Origin: DATBMY01 sp036554605
GTDB lineage: Bacteria; Acidobacteriota; Blastocatellia; UBA7656
DNA length: 27,092 nt
NCBI GenBank assembly: GCA_036554605.1
Contig: DATBMY010000458.1
Coordinates: 1 to 27,092, forward strand
Direction: 5' to 3'
The notes beneath the pieces are model-generated. The model ran no database searches. It saw only the letters and a list, made by a program, of their open reading frames with translations, and had not been told where the DNA came from. Shown here piece by piece: positions 1 through 8,274 of the stretch (the first letter of the stretch is position 1; every line of letters begins with the position of its first letter). The translations under genes and the position numbers were made by a program.

Positions 1-22
1 CACCTGAAAGGGGGAATCAAGT

Positions 23-1753
23 ATGAGGCGCATTACGCATGCCTTCTTCACTCTTCTATTAATCATGACAATGGTTCTCGCCGGGATATCGCAGACCCGC
101 TCCAGAAAGAGCACGAGCCCGGCCGGACCGTCAAAGGAAGTGATTGAAACTATCAAGGCCGACGCTTTGATGGAACACGTTAAGGAACTCTCTTCCGACG
201 ACTACGAAGGGCGCGCTCCGGGCTCGCGCGGCGAAGAGAAAAGCATCAAATACATCGCCGACGAATTCAAGGAAGCAGGTCTCGCGCCGGGCAACACCGA
301 CGGCACCTATTTCCAAAAAGTCCCGCTCGTCGGCATAACAACCGACCAGGATACAGAGCTTGATATCAAAGCGGCGGGCAAAGATCTGGATTACAAGTTC
401 GGCGAAGATTTCGTGGCCCGCACCACGCGCGTGGTCGAGGATACGAGCTTTGACGCCGACATGGTATTCGCAGGTTATGGCGTCGTCGCCCCCGAGTACA
501 AATGGGATGATTACAAAGGCATGGACGTGCGCGGCAAAGTGCTCGTCATGCTGGTCAACGACCCGCCCGTTTCCGACCCGAAAAATCCATCGAGGCTCGA
601 CCCGAAAGTTTTCGGCGGCAGGGCGATGACTTATTACGGCCGGTGGACCTATAAGTACGAGATAGCCGCTGAAAAGGGAGCGGCCGGGGTGCTTATCGTT
701 CACGAAACCGAGCCCGCCGGTTACCCGTGGGCCGTTCCTAGAGGGAGCTTTACGATAGAGAACTTCGACCTGGTCTCGAAGGACAATAACATGTCGAGGG
801 TCAACATCGAAGGATGGATTCATAACGATAAGGCTCGCGAGCTATTCGGACTTCTCGGCATGAATTTCGACGCTCTTAAGCGGGCCGCCAAGCGTAGAGA
901 CTTCAAGCCGGTCCCGCTAAAGGCAAATGCGAAGCTGAGGATCGAAAACAAGATACGGCGGATTGAGTCGAACAATGTGGCCGCGAAGCTCGAAGGCTCC
1001 GACCCGGAGCTAAAAGATCAATACGTCATATACACTGCGCACTGGGACCACATGGGCATCGGCCAGCCGGACGAGACTGGCGATAAGATATATAACGGCG
1101 CGTTAGACAATGCGACGGGGATCGGCGGGATGATCGAAATGGGGCGCGCGTTTAAATCATTGCCGAAAGCTCCGAGCCGCTCGATACTCTTCCTCGCCGT
1201 GACGGCCGAAGAGAAGGGCTTGCTCGGATCGAAGTACTACGCTGAAAACCCCATCTACCCGCTCGAAAAGACGGTAGCTGTAATCAATATGGACGGGCTG
1301 AACCAGTGGGGGCCGACGAAGGACATAACCGTCATCGGGCTTGGCAATTCTACGCTCGACGATGTGCTGCGCAAGGCGGCGGCCGAGAAAGGGCGGACGC
1401 TTACACCGGACCCCGAGCCGGAGAAAGGGTTTTATTACCGCTCAGACCACTTCAGTTTCGCAAAGGAGGGCGTGCCCGCGCTCGACCCGAGCGACGGGAC
1501 CGTATTTATAGGCAAGCCCGCCGGGTTCGGCAAGAAGAAGAGGGCCGAGTACACGGCGAAGGATTACCACAAGCCGTCTGATGAGATAAAGCCGGACTGG
1601 GATCTGAGCGGGGCGGTCGAGGATCTCCGGCTCTTGTTCACCGTTGGATATAGGGTTGCAATGACGAGCGAATATCCACGGTGGAAGGCCGGGACGGAGT
1701 TCAAGGCGCGAAGGGAGCAGATGCTTCGCGACGCCGGTATTTCCCAGAGGTGA
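23..1753 (+). CDS. Exported M28-family zinc metallopeptidase with PA domain
   Basis: Predicted secreted aminopeptidase-type enzyme that would remove N-terminal residues from peptides in the periplasm or outside the cell. Residues 1-24 form a signal peptide (basic start, then a leucine/methionine-rich core). About residues 140-265 resemble a protease-associated (PA) insert, and the M28 catalytic domain follows from about 315. Expected dinuclear zinc ligands are visible: H340 in TAHWDH, D362 in ALDNATG, E396/E397 in VTAEEKG, D424 in INMDG and H516 in DYHKPSDE. All are present, so the enzyme should be active. The ATG is preceded by a purine-rich AAAGGGGG at good spacing, and 576 aa is normal for PA-containing M28 proteins. 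It is convergent with the RRM gene and shares its terminator. Family is confident; substrate is unknown. Confidence 0.92.
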   Translation: MRRITHAFFTLLLIMTMVLAGISQTRSRKSTSPAGPSKEVIETIKADALMEHVKELSSDDYEGRAPGSRGEEKSIKYIADEFKEAGLAPGNTDGTYFQKVPLVGITTDQDTELDIKAAGKDLDYKFGEDFVARTTRVVEDTSFDADMVFAGYGVVAPEYKWDDYKGMDVRGKVLVMLVNDPPVSDPKNPSRLDPKVFGGRAMTYYGRWTYKYEIAAEKGAAGVLIVHETEPAGYPWAVPRGSFTIENFDLVSKDNNMSRVNIEGWIHNDKARELFGLLGMNFDALKRAAKRRDFKPVPLKANAKLRIENKIRRIESNNVAAKLEGSDPELKDQYVIYTAHWDHMGIGQPDETGDKIYNGALDNATGIGGMIEMGRAFKSLPKAPSRSILFLAVTAEEKGLLGSKYYAENPIYPLEKTVAVINMDGLNQWGPTKDITVIGLGNSTLDDVLRKAAAEKGRTLTPDPEPEKGFYYRSDHFSFAKEGVPALDPSDGTVFIGKPAGFGKKKRAEYTAKDYHKPSDEIKPDWDLSGAVEDLRLLFTVGYRVAMTSEYPRWKAGTEFKARREQMLRDAGISQR

Positions 1754-1791
1754 TTAAGAGTCGCATGGGGATCAAGGGCGATCCTGCTGAT

Positions 1792-1825
1792 AAAGAAAAA
1801 GGCCGGAAATCCGGCCTTTTTCTTT
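1792..1825. terminator. Bidirectional intrinsic terminator
   Basis: Perfect inverted repeat with 16-nt arms (1792-1807 and 1810-1825) and a 2-nt centre. The GC core GGCCGG is flanked by an A-run on the left and a T-run on the right. It reads as a rho-independent terminator from either strand and lies between the convergent M28 peptidase and RRM genes, so it should serve both. Confidence 0.9.
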
Positions 1826-1839
1826 AAGCACCTTACCGC

Positions 1840-2178
1840 TTACCAGCGCGGCTCACGCCGCTGGAAGCCGCCACGACCACCGCCGCCACCGCCGCGATTC
1901 CCGCCGCGGCCACCGCCGCCGCCAAAGCCGCCGCGCTCGGGGCGCGGGCGCGCTTCGTTGACGTTGATGGCGCGGCCGTTCAGCTCATGACCATTGAAGC
2001 GTTCAATCGCCTTGTTACCGGCTTCCTGTTCCATTTCCACGAACCCGAAGCCGCGCGAACGACCAGTCTCACGGTCAGTCACGATAGTTGCTGATTCCAC
2101 CTGTCCTACTTCCGAAAACAGGTCGGCAAGCTGGTCCTCTGTCGTCTGGTACGACAGGTTTCCTACGAAAATCCTCAT
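1840..2178 (-). CDS. RRM-domain RNA-binding protein with glycine-rich tail
   Basis: Small single-RRM protein (112 aa) of the bacterial/cyanobacterial Rbp type. RNP2 is IFVGNL at residues 3-8 and RNP1 is RGFGFVEM at 42-49, with the aromatic residues that stack on RNA bases. The RRM fills residues 1-78. Residues 83-112 are a Gly/Arg-rich RGG-like tail, which usually adds non-specific RNA affinity. An AGGAG ribosome binding site sits 5 nt before the ATG. The gene stands alone on its strand with a structured leader (see the leader entries). Related bacterial proteins are often cold- or stress-induced, but that is family knowledge and not shown here. The RNA targets are unknown. Confidence 0.93.
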   Translation of the reverse strand: MRIFVGNLSYQTTEDQLADLFSEVGQVESATIVTDRETGRSRGFGFVEMEQEAGNKAIERFNGHELNGRAINVNEARPRPERGGFGGGGGRGGNRGGGGGGRGGFQRREPRW

Positions 2179-2189
2179 GGTTGCTCCTA

Positions 2190-2205
2190 AGTTTCCTTTG
2201 AAACT
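2190..2205 (-). promoter_or_regulatory. Hairpin next to the RRM-gene ribosome binding site
   Basis: In the minus-strand leader, AGTTTC and GAAACT form a perfect 6-bp stem with an AAAG loop. The stem ends 1 nt before the AGGAG ribosome binding site (2184-2188) of the RRM gene. A stem in this place could influence ribosome access or mRNA stability. The structure is seen directly; the regulatory role is inference. Confidence 0.5.
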
Positions 2206-2207
2206 GG

Positions 2208-2303
2208 CTAGAAGGAACTCGCTTTGGCTATCCGGCAGTAAGTCGAGCAGAAGTAACTTGCAGACAATCCGAACAGAGAAGACGCGCTCCCAATTCCAAA
2301 CAT
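2208..2303 (-). other. Possible 31-codon leader ORF upstream of the RRM gene
   Basis: On the minus strand an ATG at 2303 opens a 31-codon frame ending with TAG at 2208, two bases before the hairpin that precedes the RRM start. The peptide would be Ser-rich with a YFCSTYC stretch. There is no convincing Shine-Dalgarno upstream, and an open frame of this length occurs often by chance. It is recorded because of its position inside the leader, not as an established gene. Confidence 0.2.
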
Positions 2304-2376
2304 TACAGCGGCCTGACGCGCCGCCGCGAAGAACGCCTTGATAATACCAAGAAGCCTACATTTTGTCGATATATAA

Positions 2377-2393
2377 GATAGCGTGAGGCTATC
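2377..2393 (-). terminator. Weak hairpin after the NHL-M23 gene
   Basis: GATAGC and GCTATC make a 6-bp stem with a 5-nt loop, 44 nt past the stop codon of the NHL-M23 gene. On the minus strand it is followed by an AT-rich stretch (TTATATATC) and not by a clean T-run. It may be a weak terminator separating that gene from the RRM gene. Low certainty. Confidence 0.3.
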
Positions 2394-2436
2394 GCATAAC
2401 CTGTACCCGGATCTTAATTACTCGCGTAATGAAATA

Positions 2437-4608
2437 TCATCTGATCGTTACAGCCAGCTCCGTCGCGGGGCCGGTCGCGGTGTTGCCCGCGTGATCCTCT
2501 GCGTGAGCTCTTATGATGTAATTGCCGGGCGCGAGCGCCGACGTGCGCAACAGCCCATCTCTTGCGCGCCCGTCTCGCACCCAGTTTGTGACTATATACT
2601 TGAACTTCGTCGGCGTCCCATATGCGCTGACACCGCTTCCTTCCGCATAGACAATAAAGACCGGTTCATCTCCCGGTGGCAAGCGGTTGAACTCTATATT
2701 TATAATCGGTTGCTCAAACCCCGCGACCGCGTTGCCCGCTTCATCTAACACTTGATAACCGGCCTTATATATACCCAGTTTTCGGCCCGCGCCTATGCCA
2801 TCAGCCGTGTCATAAACCGTGACAATAATATCTACATCGCCCGTTATGACGAGGCGGCCATTCTCTTTCTCTTTGAAGACTTGTCCCGCTGCGCCCGATA
2901 CTTCCACCCCTCCCGGCTCGATGATTGGAGCGGCTGTGTCTTTGAAACCGGTAAACGGGAGAGCTATTGGATTCGCCTGCGCGTTCCATGGACCAAGATT
3001 CATGTGAACGTGAAATAGCCGGTTCAAAGTGCCGACTACTTCTCCGACTCTGAACCTCGCGCCTCGCCTGACGCGTATCCGAGAGACATTTCCTTCCGAG
3101 TCATACTCAGCTTTGAACTGGCTGCCTGGTATCTGCCTGTTCTCGCGGTCGCGTCCAACGCGCAAGTGCACATAGCTCATCAAGCCGAGCGTTATGCCTT
3201 CATTGTCCCCGCCGAAACTCCACGCGGGGATGGGCGCGCTCGCTTTTTCGTCCAACACTGAAACGACCGGGTCGCCCATGTTGCCGCGAACGTCGAGCCC
3301 GCTATGCAGATGATGAAGCGCTACGCCGCCAGGAGCGCCGCGCGCCTCGCCCACAACTCCCGTAACTTCGTGCCACCCTTCTTGCGGACTCAAGGGCCAG
3401 GGAAATCTGCCGCCGGGCGCGATCTCTTCGTGGTTGATGATTGGCAGGTTAAGACGCGCGCTGTCATTCGAATCGTTTGCGCCGGGCTGTATGTACGGCC
3501 CGGCTTCTTGCGCGGGCCGCAAGCGTTCCGGCAACGGATCCACGGGGCGAATCGCCCTGATTACGCGGTTCTGTGTATCCGCGACATAAATGATTCCATC
3601 ATTATCAATCGCAATCCCCGTTGGGCCATTAAACGATGCGCCGATTGCAACACCATCGGAGAATCCCGACCTTTCGCCCGCGTACAGATCGAACTGGCCC
3701 TCGGGTGTTACACGAACAATCTGGCCGCTGCCTTCACACGTTATGAAGAGGAAGCCGTCCTGCGAAGCGGCTATGCCGACCGGTCGCTTCAACCGCAAGC
3801 CGCCTCCCGGCTCTCCCTCCGGCGCGAAAGCCAGCGTCGAAACCTCGCCCTCCGGCGTGATCTTTCGAATCGAGTCGTTGCCCGTATCGGCCACGTACAG
3901 GTTATTCAGCCTGTCGACCGCGACACCGGCAGGAGTGTCGAACATCGCTTGACCGGCGGGTCCATCGAGATAGCCCGCCTTGCCCGCCCCCGCCACAGTC
4001 GTGACGGACCCATCCTTTCCGACCTTGCGGATACGGTCGTTATACGTATCGGCGATGATGATATTGCCTTCGTTATCTATCGCGATGGCGACGGGGCCGT
4101 CGAATAAGGCATCGGCCCCAGGCCCGTCTCTGAAACCCGGTTCGCCCGCGCCCGCAACCGTCGTGACCTCGCCCTGAGGCGTTAGCCTGCGCACACGATT
4201 ATTCCCGGTATCGGCTAGCAGTATGTTTCCTTCGCTATCGACTGCGATGCCGGAAGGAGTGTGAAACTGGGCTTCGCCTCTTATGCCATCCGCGAAGCCT
4301 TCTTGCGATCCGGCAATCGTCTCTACTGATCCTTGAGGGGTGACCCTTCGAACCCTGTTATTATTTCCGCCCTCGGCGATAACGAGATTGCCGCGCCGGT
4401 CAATCGCTATTCCGAAAGGGTCCGCGAATACGGCCTGATCTCTTGGCCCGTCGGCAAACCCTATCGCCCCGGTACCCGCGACCGTAATGACCGACCCGAC
4501 CGCGTCGCGCCGCGTGATTACCGGGCCCGGCTTAACCCAAAAGTAGATTATTAATGCGACCGCTGTCGGCAGGACAAGTATAAGGACAGCGATTAACACT
4601 CTTCTCAT
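2437..4608 (-). CDS. Membrane-anchored NHL beta-propeller fused to M23-type metallopeptidase domain
   Basis: A 723-aa protein anchored or exported through an N-terminal hydrophobic helix (residues 4-24). About residues 40-355 hold six NHL repeats, each with the pattern P-x-G-I-A-[IV]-D, then ADT.N..[IV]R and a closing VAG, so a six-bladed propeller. Residues 430-540 look like an M23/LytM peptidase: H435 and D439 in HSGLD, H481 in YVHL and H533/H535 in HVH match the zinc and catalytic pattern HxGxD ... YxHL ... HxH. Residues 555-723 look like a beta-sandwich. M23 enzymes cut glycyl bonds in peptidoglycan or peptides. No good Shine-Dalgarno precedes the ATG. The M20 peptidase gene lies 77 nt upstream on the same strand, with a hairpin between them. 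Domain calls are from motifs; function is inferred. Confidence 0.85.
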   Translation of the reverse strand: MRRVLIAVLILVLPTAVALIIYFWVKPGPVITRRDAVGSVITVAGTGAIGFADGPRDQAVFADPFGIAIDRRGNLVIAEGGNNNRVRRVTPQGSVETIAGSQEGFADGIRGEAQFHTPSGIAVDSEGNILLADTGNNRVRRLTPQGEVTTVAGAGEPGFRDGPGADALFDGPVAIAIDNEGNIIIADTYNDRIRKVGKDGSVTTVAGAGKAGYLDGPAGQAMFDTPAGVAVDRLNNLYVADTGNDSIRKITPEGEVSTLAFAPEGEPGGGLRLKRPVGIAASQDGFLFITCEGSGQIVRVTPEGQFDLYAGERSGFSDGVAIGASFNGPTGIAIDNDGIIYVADTQNRVIRAIRPVDPLPERLRPAQEAGPYIQPGANDSNDSARLNLPIINHEEIAPGGRFPWPLSPQEGWHEVTGVVGEARGAPGGVALHHLHSGLDVRGNMGDPVVSVLDEKASAPIPAWSFGGDNEGITLGLMSYVHLRVGRDRENRQIPGSQFKAEYDSEGNVSRIRVRRGARFRVGEVVGTLNRLFHVHMNLGPWNAQANPIALPFTGFKDTAAPIIEPGGVEVSGAAGQVFKEKENGRLVITGDVDIIVTVYDTADGIGAGRKLGIYKAGYQVLDEAGNAVAGFEQPIINIEFNRLPPGDEPVFIVYAEGSGVSAYGTPTKFKYIVTNWVRDGRARDGLLRTSALAPGNYIIRAHAEDHAGNTATGPATELAVTIR

Positions 4609-4637
4609 GTTGCGAGATGGTCTCGGTGAGATGAAAC

Positions 4638-4679
4638 GCCGCCGGGCGCATACGAGTATTCAGGTAAGCGCCCGGCGGC
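4638..4679 (-). terminator. 12-bp GC-rich hairpin after the M20 peptidase gene
   Basis: Perfect 12-bp inverted repeat (arms 4638-4649 and 4668-4679, GCCGCCGGGCGC with its complement) and an 18-nt loop. It lies 6 nt after the M20 stop codon in the direction of that gene. Only a short GTTTC follows, so it may terminate incompletely or act as a processing/stability element in front of the NHL-M23 gene. Confidence 0.55.
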
Positions 4680-4685
4680 TTAAGA

Positions 4686-6056
4686 TCACATGCGGCTTAC
4701 TTCATCAAAGTAACGGACGAACATTTTCATGCCGCCGCTCGCCATGCCCCAGTCGAAATTCTCGTTCTTTGCATGATAGCCGTGCTCGGGAAGCGAGAGC
4801 CCGAGAAAAACAATTGGCGCTTTAAGATACTTCTCCATCGTAACGACCGCGCCAATCGAGCCGCCTTCTCTGGTGAAGGCGGGGCCGCGACCGAAGGCGT
4901 ACTTCATTGCTCGCGATGCGGCATCCGCATAAGGGCCTTCGAATTGCCCGAGGTATGGTCCGAGCGCGGAGATGAATTCGACCTTTATGTCCGGATTCCT
5001 CTCGCGCACAAAATCCTTTATGAGCTTGAAGACCTTTTTCGGCTGCTGGTCAGGCACGAGCCGGCAGCTTATCTTTGCTTGCGCGCGATAGGGAACAATA
5101 GTCTTTACGCCCGGCCCCTGATAGCCACCCGCTATGCCGTGGACCTCGAAGGTAGGCTCGGCCATGATGGCCTTCAACACGCGCTCGGGCTCTTCGAACC
5201 TCAAGCCCTTTAGCTCGTGCGCGGCTTTGAATTTCTTAGTGGTGAATCCTGAATCGAGAAAGCTCTGGATCTCTTTCTTCGTCGCGCGCCGCACGTCGTC
5301 ATAAAAGCCCTTGATCTTTACGCGCCCCTTGTCGGCGTCAAAACATTCCGTGATTATCTTGCTGATCTCCGCAATCGGGTTGCGCGCCGGGCCGCCGGTC
5401 AAACCCGAGTGTACATCTTTCGCGCCCGTTTCAAGCGTCATCGTCAGCATCATCGCGCCTCGCAGCCCGTATGGAATCGCGGGACGATTTCGCGATATCC
5501 ATATAGTGTCGCTCACAAGAACGGAATCGGTCTTAAGGCGCTCGGCGTTGTTCTTGATGAAATGCTCGAAGTTCGGGCTGCCTATCTCTTCTTCAAGCTC
5601 CCATATGAAGTTCATGTTGAGCGGAACGCCGTTTTGGGCGGCGTATCGCGAGGCAAGCATTGCCGTCAGCGCCGGTCCCTTGTCATCGGTCGTCCCTCGA
5701 CCTTCATAGCGTTCCCCCTCTTTGAAGAAGGTGAAAGGCGCTTTATGCCATTCTTCGGGGTCCGCGGGCTGTACGTCCGCGTGATTGTAGATTGTGAGGG
5801 TCGGATGGTCGGGACCACTTTCAATGCGCCCGAACACGACGGGGTTGCCAGGCGTCTCAACTATCTCGGCGCTCGCGCCGATAGATTCGAGATATTGCCG
5901 CGCAAGCTCCGCCCCGCGGCGTATGTCGCCTTTGCGCTCCGGGTCCATACTTATCGTGGGGATTTCGATGAATTCGCCGAGAAGATCTTCGAATTCCGCG
6001 CGTGAGTTCTTTATGTAGGCGTCTAGCCCCGAGTAAAGCTTCGCGTTTTCATCCAT
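4686..6056 (-). CDS. M20-family metallodipeptidase (carnosinase-like)
   Basis: Cytoplasmic dinuclear zinc peptidase (456 aa, no signal peptide) expected to hydrolyse dipeptides or N-acyl amino acids. Visible active-site motifs: H92 in YNHADVQ, bridging D124 in GTTDDKGP, general base and ligand E156/E157 in EEEIGS, D183 in LVSDT and H428 in EHGYHAKNE. H216 in DVHSGLTGG is the dimerisation-domain His that completes the partner's active site. Length and motif order fit the CNDP/DapE-like dipeptidase branch. The ATG at 6056 has an AAAGGAG about 14 nt upstream, which is long; no closer in-frame alternative is seen. It is divergent from korA and upstream of the NHL-M23 gene. Substrate is not resolvable. 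Confidence 0.92.
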   Translation of the reverse strand: MDENAKLYSGLDAYIKNSRAEFEDLLGEFIEIPTISMDPERKGDIRRGAELARQYLESIGASAEIVETPGNPVVFGRIESGPDHPTLTIYNHADVQPADPEEWHKAPFTFFKEGERYEGRGTTDDKGPALTAMLASRYAAQNGVPLNMNFIWELEEEIGSPNFEHFIKNNAERLKTDSVLVSDTIWISRNRPAIPYGLRGAMMLTMTLETGAKDVHSGLTGGPARNPIAEISKIITECFDADKGRVKIKGFYDDVRRATKKEIQSFLDSGFTTKKFKAAHELKGLRFEEPERVLKAIMAEPTFEVHGIAGGYQGPGVKTIVPYRAQAKISCRLVPDQQPKKVFKLIKDFVRERNPDIKVEFISALGPYLGQFEGPYADAASRAMKYAFGRGPAFTREGGSIGAVVTMEKYLKAPIVFLGLSLPEHGYHAKNENFDWGMASGGMKMFVRYFDEVSRM

Positions 6057-6388
6057 TCTTTCTTATTTTTCTCCTTTGGAATTAATGCCCGCACATTATG
6101 ATAAGCCCGCTTCGGGGCTGTCAAGCAGACTGGCTTTGAGCCCCGCCAATGCTGCGGAAAATCTCGCATGACTCGTGATATTTCTCAGTTTTGCGTCCAA
6201 CCCGCGGCCGATATGTAGGGATAAAGCGCGATATGGACTGGCACGGTTGATGCAGTATGTCCAAAGTTTCGGAGTCACGATCAACTGTTGGATTTGGAAG
6301 TTGCGAAATTCAGCAGCAGGGGTTAACTTATAATCGTTGTCGGGTGCAGTGACCCTTCATCTCAACAATAATCATAGGATAGGCAAAT
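6057..6388. other. Divergent intergenic region between M20 peptidase and korA
   Basis: This 332-bp stretch carries no convincing gene. A 62-codon minus-strand frame inside it (6096-6284) has no supporting features. It must hold the promoters of both divergent genes. A consensus TATAAT lies on the korA side, with AGGATAGG shortly before the korA ATG. No strong hairpin or operator dyad was noticed. Confidence 0.6.
6329..6334 (+). promoter_or_regulatory. Candidate -10 element for korAB
   Basis: A perfect TATAAT lies 54 nt before the korA start codon. The best -35-like hexamer, TTGCGA at 6301-6306, is 22 nt upstream, too far for a standard sigma-70 promoter, so only the -10 is proposed. Confidence 0.35.
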
Positions 6389-8254
6389 ATGGAATCAACA
6401 ACGATTCTTAACAATGTGGAAGAAAAGCACATAGAAGAGCTGGAGACGGTCGTCATAAGATTTGCCGGCGACTCCGGCGACGGCATGCAGCTTACCGGGA
6501 CACAGTTCACGAATACGACGGCCGTGGTCGGCAACGACATCTCGACGCTGCCGGACTTTCCGGCCGAGATACGCGCGCCGGCCGGCAGCCTTCCCGGCGT
6601 TTCCGGCTTTCAGGTCAATTTTTCGAGCCGCGATATTCGCACACCCGGCGACGAGCCGAACGTGCTTGTGGCGATGAACCCCGCTGCGTTGAAGGTCAAC
6701 CTGTCCGACCTTGAGCCGGGCGGCATTCTGATCGTCAACACGGACTCCTTCAACGAGAACAATCTCAAGAAGGCCGGCTACGCGTCGAACCCGCTCGAAG
6801 ACGGCACGCTATCGGGCTATCGTCTCTTCAAGCTTCCGATCACTACATTAAACCGCGCGGCGCTTCGCGACGAAGTGAAGCTCTCTTCGAAAGAGATCGA
6901 CCGGTGCAAGAATTTCTGGGCGCTAGGGCTTATGTACTGGCTCTATGACAGGCCGCTTGAGCCGACTCAGCGGTGGATCGATGCTAAGTTCAAGCGAAAT
7001 CCCGAAGTCGTAAAGGCGAACTACACCGCGCTCAAAGCGGGCTTCGCATACGCCGACGCGGCGGAGATATTTACGACCCATTACCGCGTTCGCCGCGCCG
7101 CGATCACGCCCGGAAAGTATCGCAATATCACCGGCAACGAAGCTACCGCGCTCGGATGCGTGGCGGCGTCGGTGCTTTCGGGCAGGCCGCTCTTTTATGC
7201 GAGCTACCCGATCACTCCCGCTTCGGACATATTGCACGAGCTTTCGATGCGCAAGAATTTCGGAGTGAAGACTTTTCAGGCCGAAGACGAGATAGCCGCC
7301 GTCTGCGCGGCAATCGGCGCGTCGTTTGCCGGGCACCTCGGACTTACGGGCACGAGCGGGCCGGGCCTCGCGCTCAAGAGCGAAGCGATTGGACTTGCGG
7401 TAATGACCGAGCTTCCTCTCGTTATCATCGACGTGCAGCGCGGCGGGCCTTCGACCGGACTGCCGACTAAGACCGAGCAGGCCGACCTGCTCCAATCGAT
7501 GTTCGGGCGCAACGGCGAATGCCCGGTCGCGGTTGTCGCGGCCGCAAGCCCGGCCGACTGCTTCCATATGGCCGTGGAAGCTTTTCGCATAGCTACGAGC
7601 CATATGATCCCGGTCATATATTTGACCGACGGATATCTTGGCAACGGCGCGGAGCCGTGGCGGCTGCCGAATATGGACGAGCTTCCGAGGTTTGACGTCC
7701 GGTTCGAGACCAACAGCGAAGGCTTCTTCCCATACAAGCGCGACCCGCAGACGCTGGCGCGCCCGTGGGCCATTCCCGGGACTCCGGGTCTTGAGCATCG
7801 CATCGGCGGAATCGAAAAACAGGACGTGACCGGCAATGTCTCTTACGATCCTGAAAATCACATGCACATGGTCATGACTCGCGCGGAGAAAGTCGAGCGC
7901 ATAGCATACGATATTCCGGATGTCGAGATTTACGGGGAAAGCCAGGGCCGCCTTCTCGTCATTGGCTGGGGCTCAACCTACGGCGCGATAACTTCAGCGG
8001 TAGAGGTAATGCAGGCTCAGGGCAAGAGCGTGTCGAGCATACATCTTCGATACTTGAACCCGTTCCCGAAAAACCTGGGCGAAGTGCTCGGCCGCTTTGA
8101 CCGCGTGCTGATTCCGGAGCTGAACATGGGACAGCTCGCCATGATTTTACGGGCGAAGTACCTGGTGCCGGCCATTTCGTTCCCGAAGGTCAAAGGCAAG
8201 CCGTTCAAGATCAGCGAGCTTACGGCGAAGATGAACGAAGTATATGAGGACTAG
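6389..8254 (+). CDS. korA: 2-oxoglutarate:ferredoxin oxidoreductase, alpha (gamma-alpha fused) subunit
   Basis: Large subunit of the enzyme that oxidatively decarboxylates 2-oxoglutarate to succinyl-CoA, passing electrons to ferredoxin. About residues 18-190 form the gamma domain (RFAGDSGDGMQ near the start). The alpha pyrimidine-binding domain starts near 245 and includes YPITPAS (273-279), and RGGPSTGLPTKTEQADL at 351-367 is characteristic of KorA-type subunits. At 621 aa it matches the two-subunit KorAB form found in aerobes and microaerophiles. korB follows after 20 nt, so the two are co-transcribed. AGGATAGG precedes the ATG. A related 2-oxoacid specificity cannot be fully excluded, but the 2-oxoglutarate call is the usual one for this architecture. 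Confidence 0.93.
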   Translation: MESTTILNNVEEKHIEELETVVIRFAGDSGDGMQLTGTQFTNTTAVVGNDISTLPDFPAEIRAPAGSLPGVSGFQVNFSSRDIRTPGDEPNVLVAMNPAALKVNLSDLEPGGILIVNTDSFNENNLKKAGYASNPLEDGTLSGYRLFKLPITTLNRAALRDEVKLSSKEIDRCKNFWALGLMYWLYDRPLEPTQRWIDAKFKRNPEVVKANYTALKAGFAYADAAEIFTTHYRVRRAAITPGKYRNITGNEATALGCVAASVLSGRPLFYASYPITPASDILHELSMRKNFGVKTFQAEDEIAAVCAAIGASFAGHLGLTGTSGPGLALKSEAIGLAVMTELPLVIIDVQRGGPSTGLPTKTEQADLLQSMFGRNGECPVAVVAAASPADCFHMAVEAFRIATSHMIPVIYLTDGYLGNGAEPWRLPNMDELPRFDVRFETNSEGFFPYKRDPQTLARPWAIPGTPGLEHRIGGIEKQDVTGNVSYDPENHMHMVMTRAEKVERIAYDIPDVEIYGESQGRLLVIGWGSTYGAITSAVEVMQAQGKSVSSIHLRYLNPFPKNLGEVLGRFDRVLIPELNMGQLAMILRAKYLVPAISFPKVKGKPFKISELTAKMNEVYED

Positions 8255-8274
8255 CGATAATTAAGGGATAGATT

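Noticed and set aside
131..823. 230-codon minus-strand open frame across the M28 peptidase gene
   Set aside because: It lies fully antisense to a gene with a convincing signal peptide and catalytic motifs. Long antisense frames are expected from the codon usage of GC-rich genes, and its translation has no recognisable domain.
2383..2748. 121-codon plus-strand frame at the 3' end of the NHL-M23 gene
   Set aside because: Mostly antisense to the beta-sandwich domain of a well-supported gene, and without supporting signals.
3304..4107. 267-codon plus-strand open frame
   Set aside because: Antisense to the NHL repeat array. Its repeat-like character mirrors the repeats of the real gene, and there is no ribosome binding site or domain.
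6096..6284. 62-codon minus-strand frame in the M20-korA gap
   Set aside because: No ribosome binding site or recognisable motif, and it occupies the divergent promoter region. Chance frame most likely.
6923..7867. 314-codon minus-strand open frame
   Set aside because: Antisense to korA. The protein looks like random basic sequence with no motif, while korA is unambiguous.
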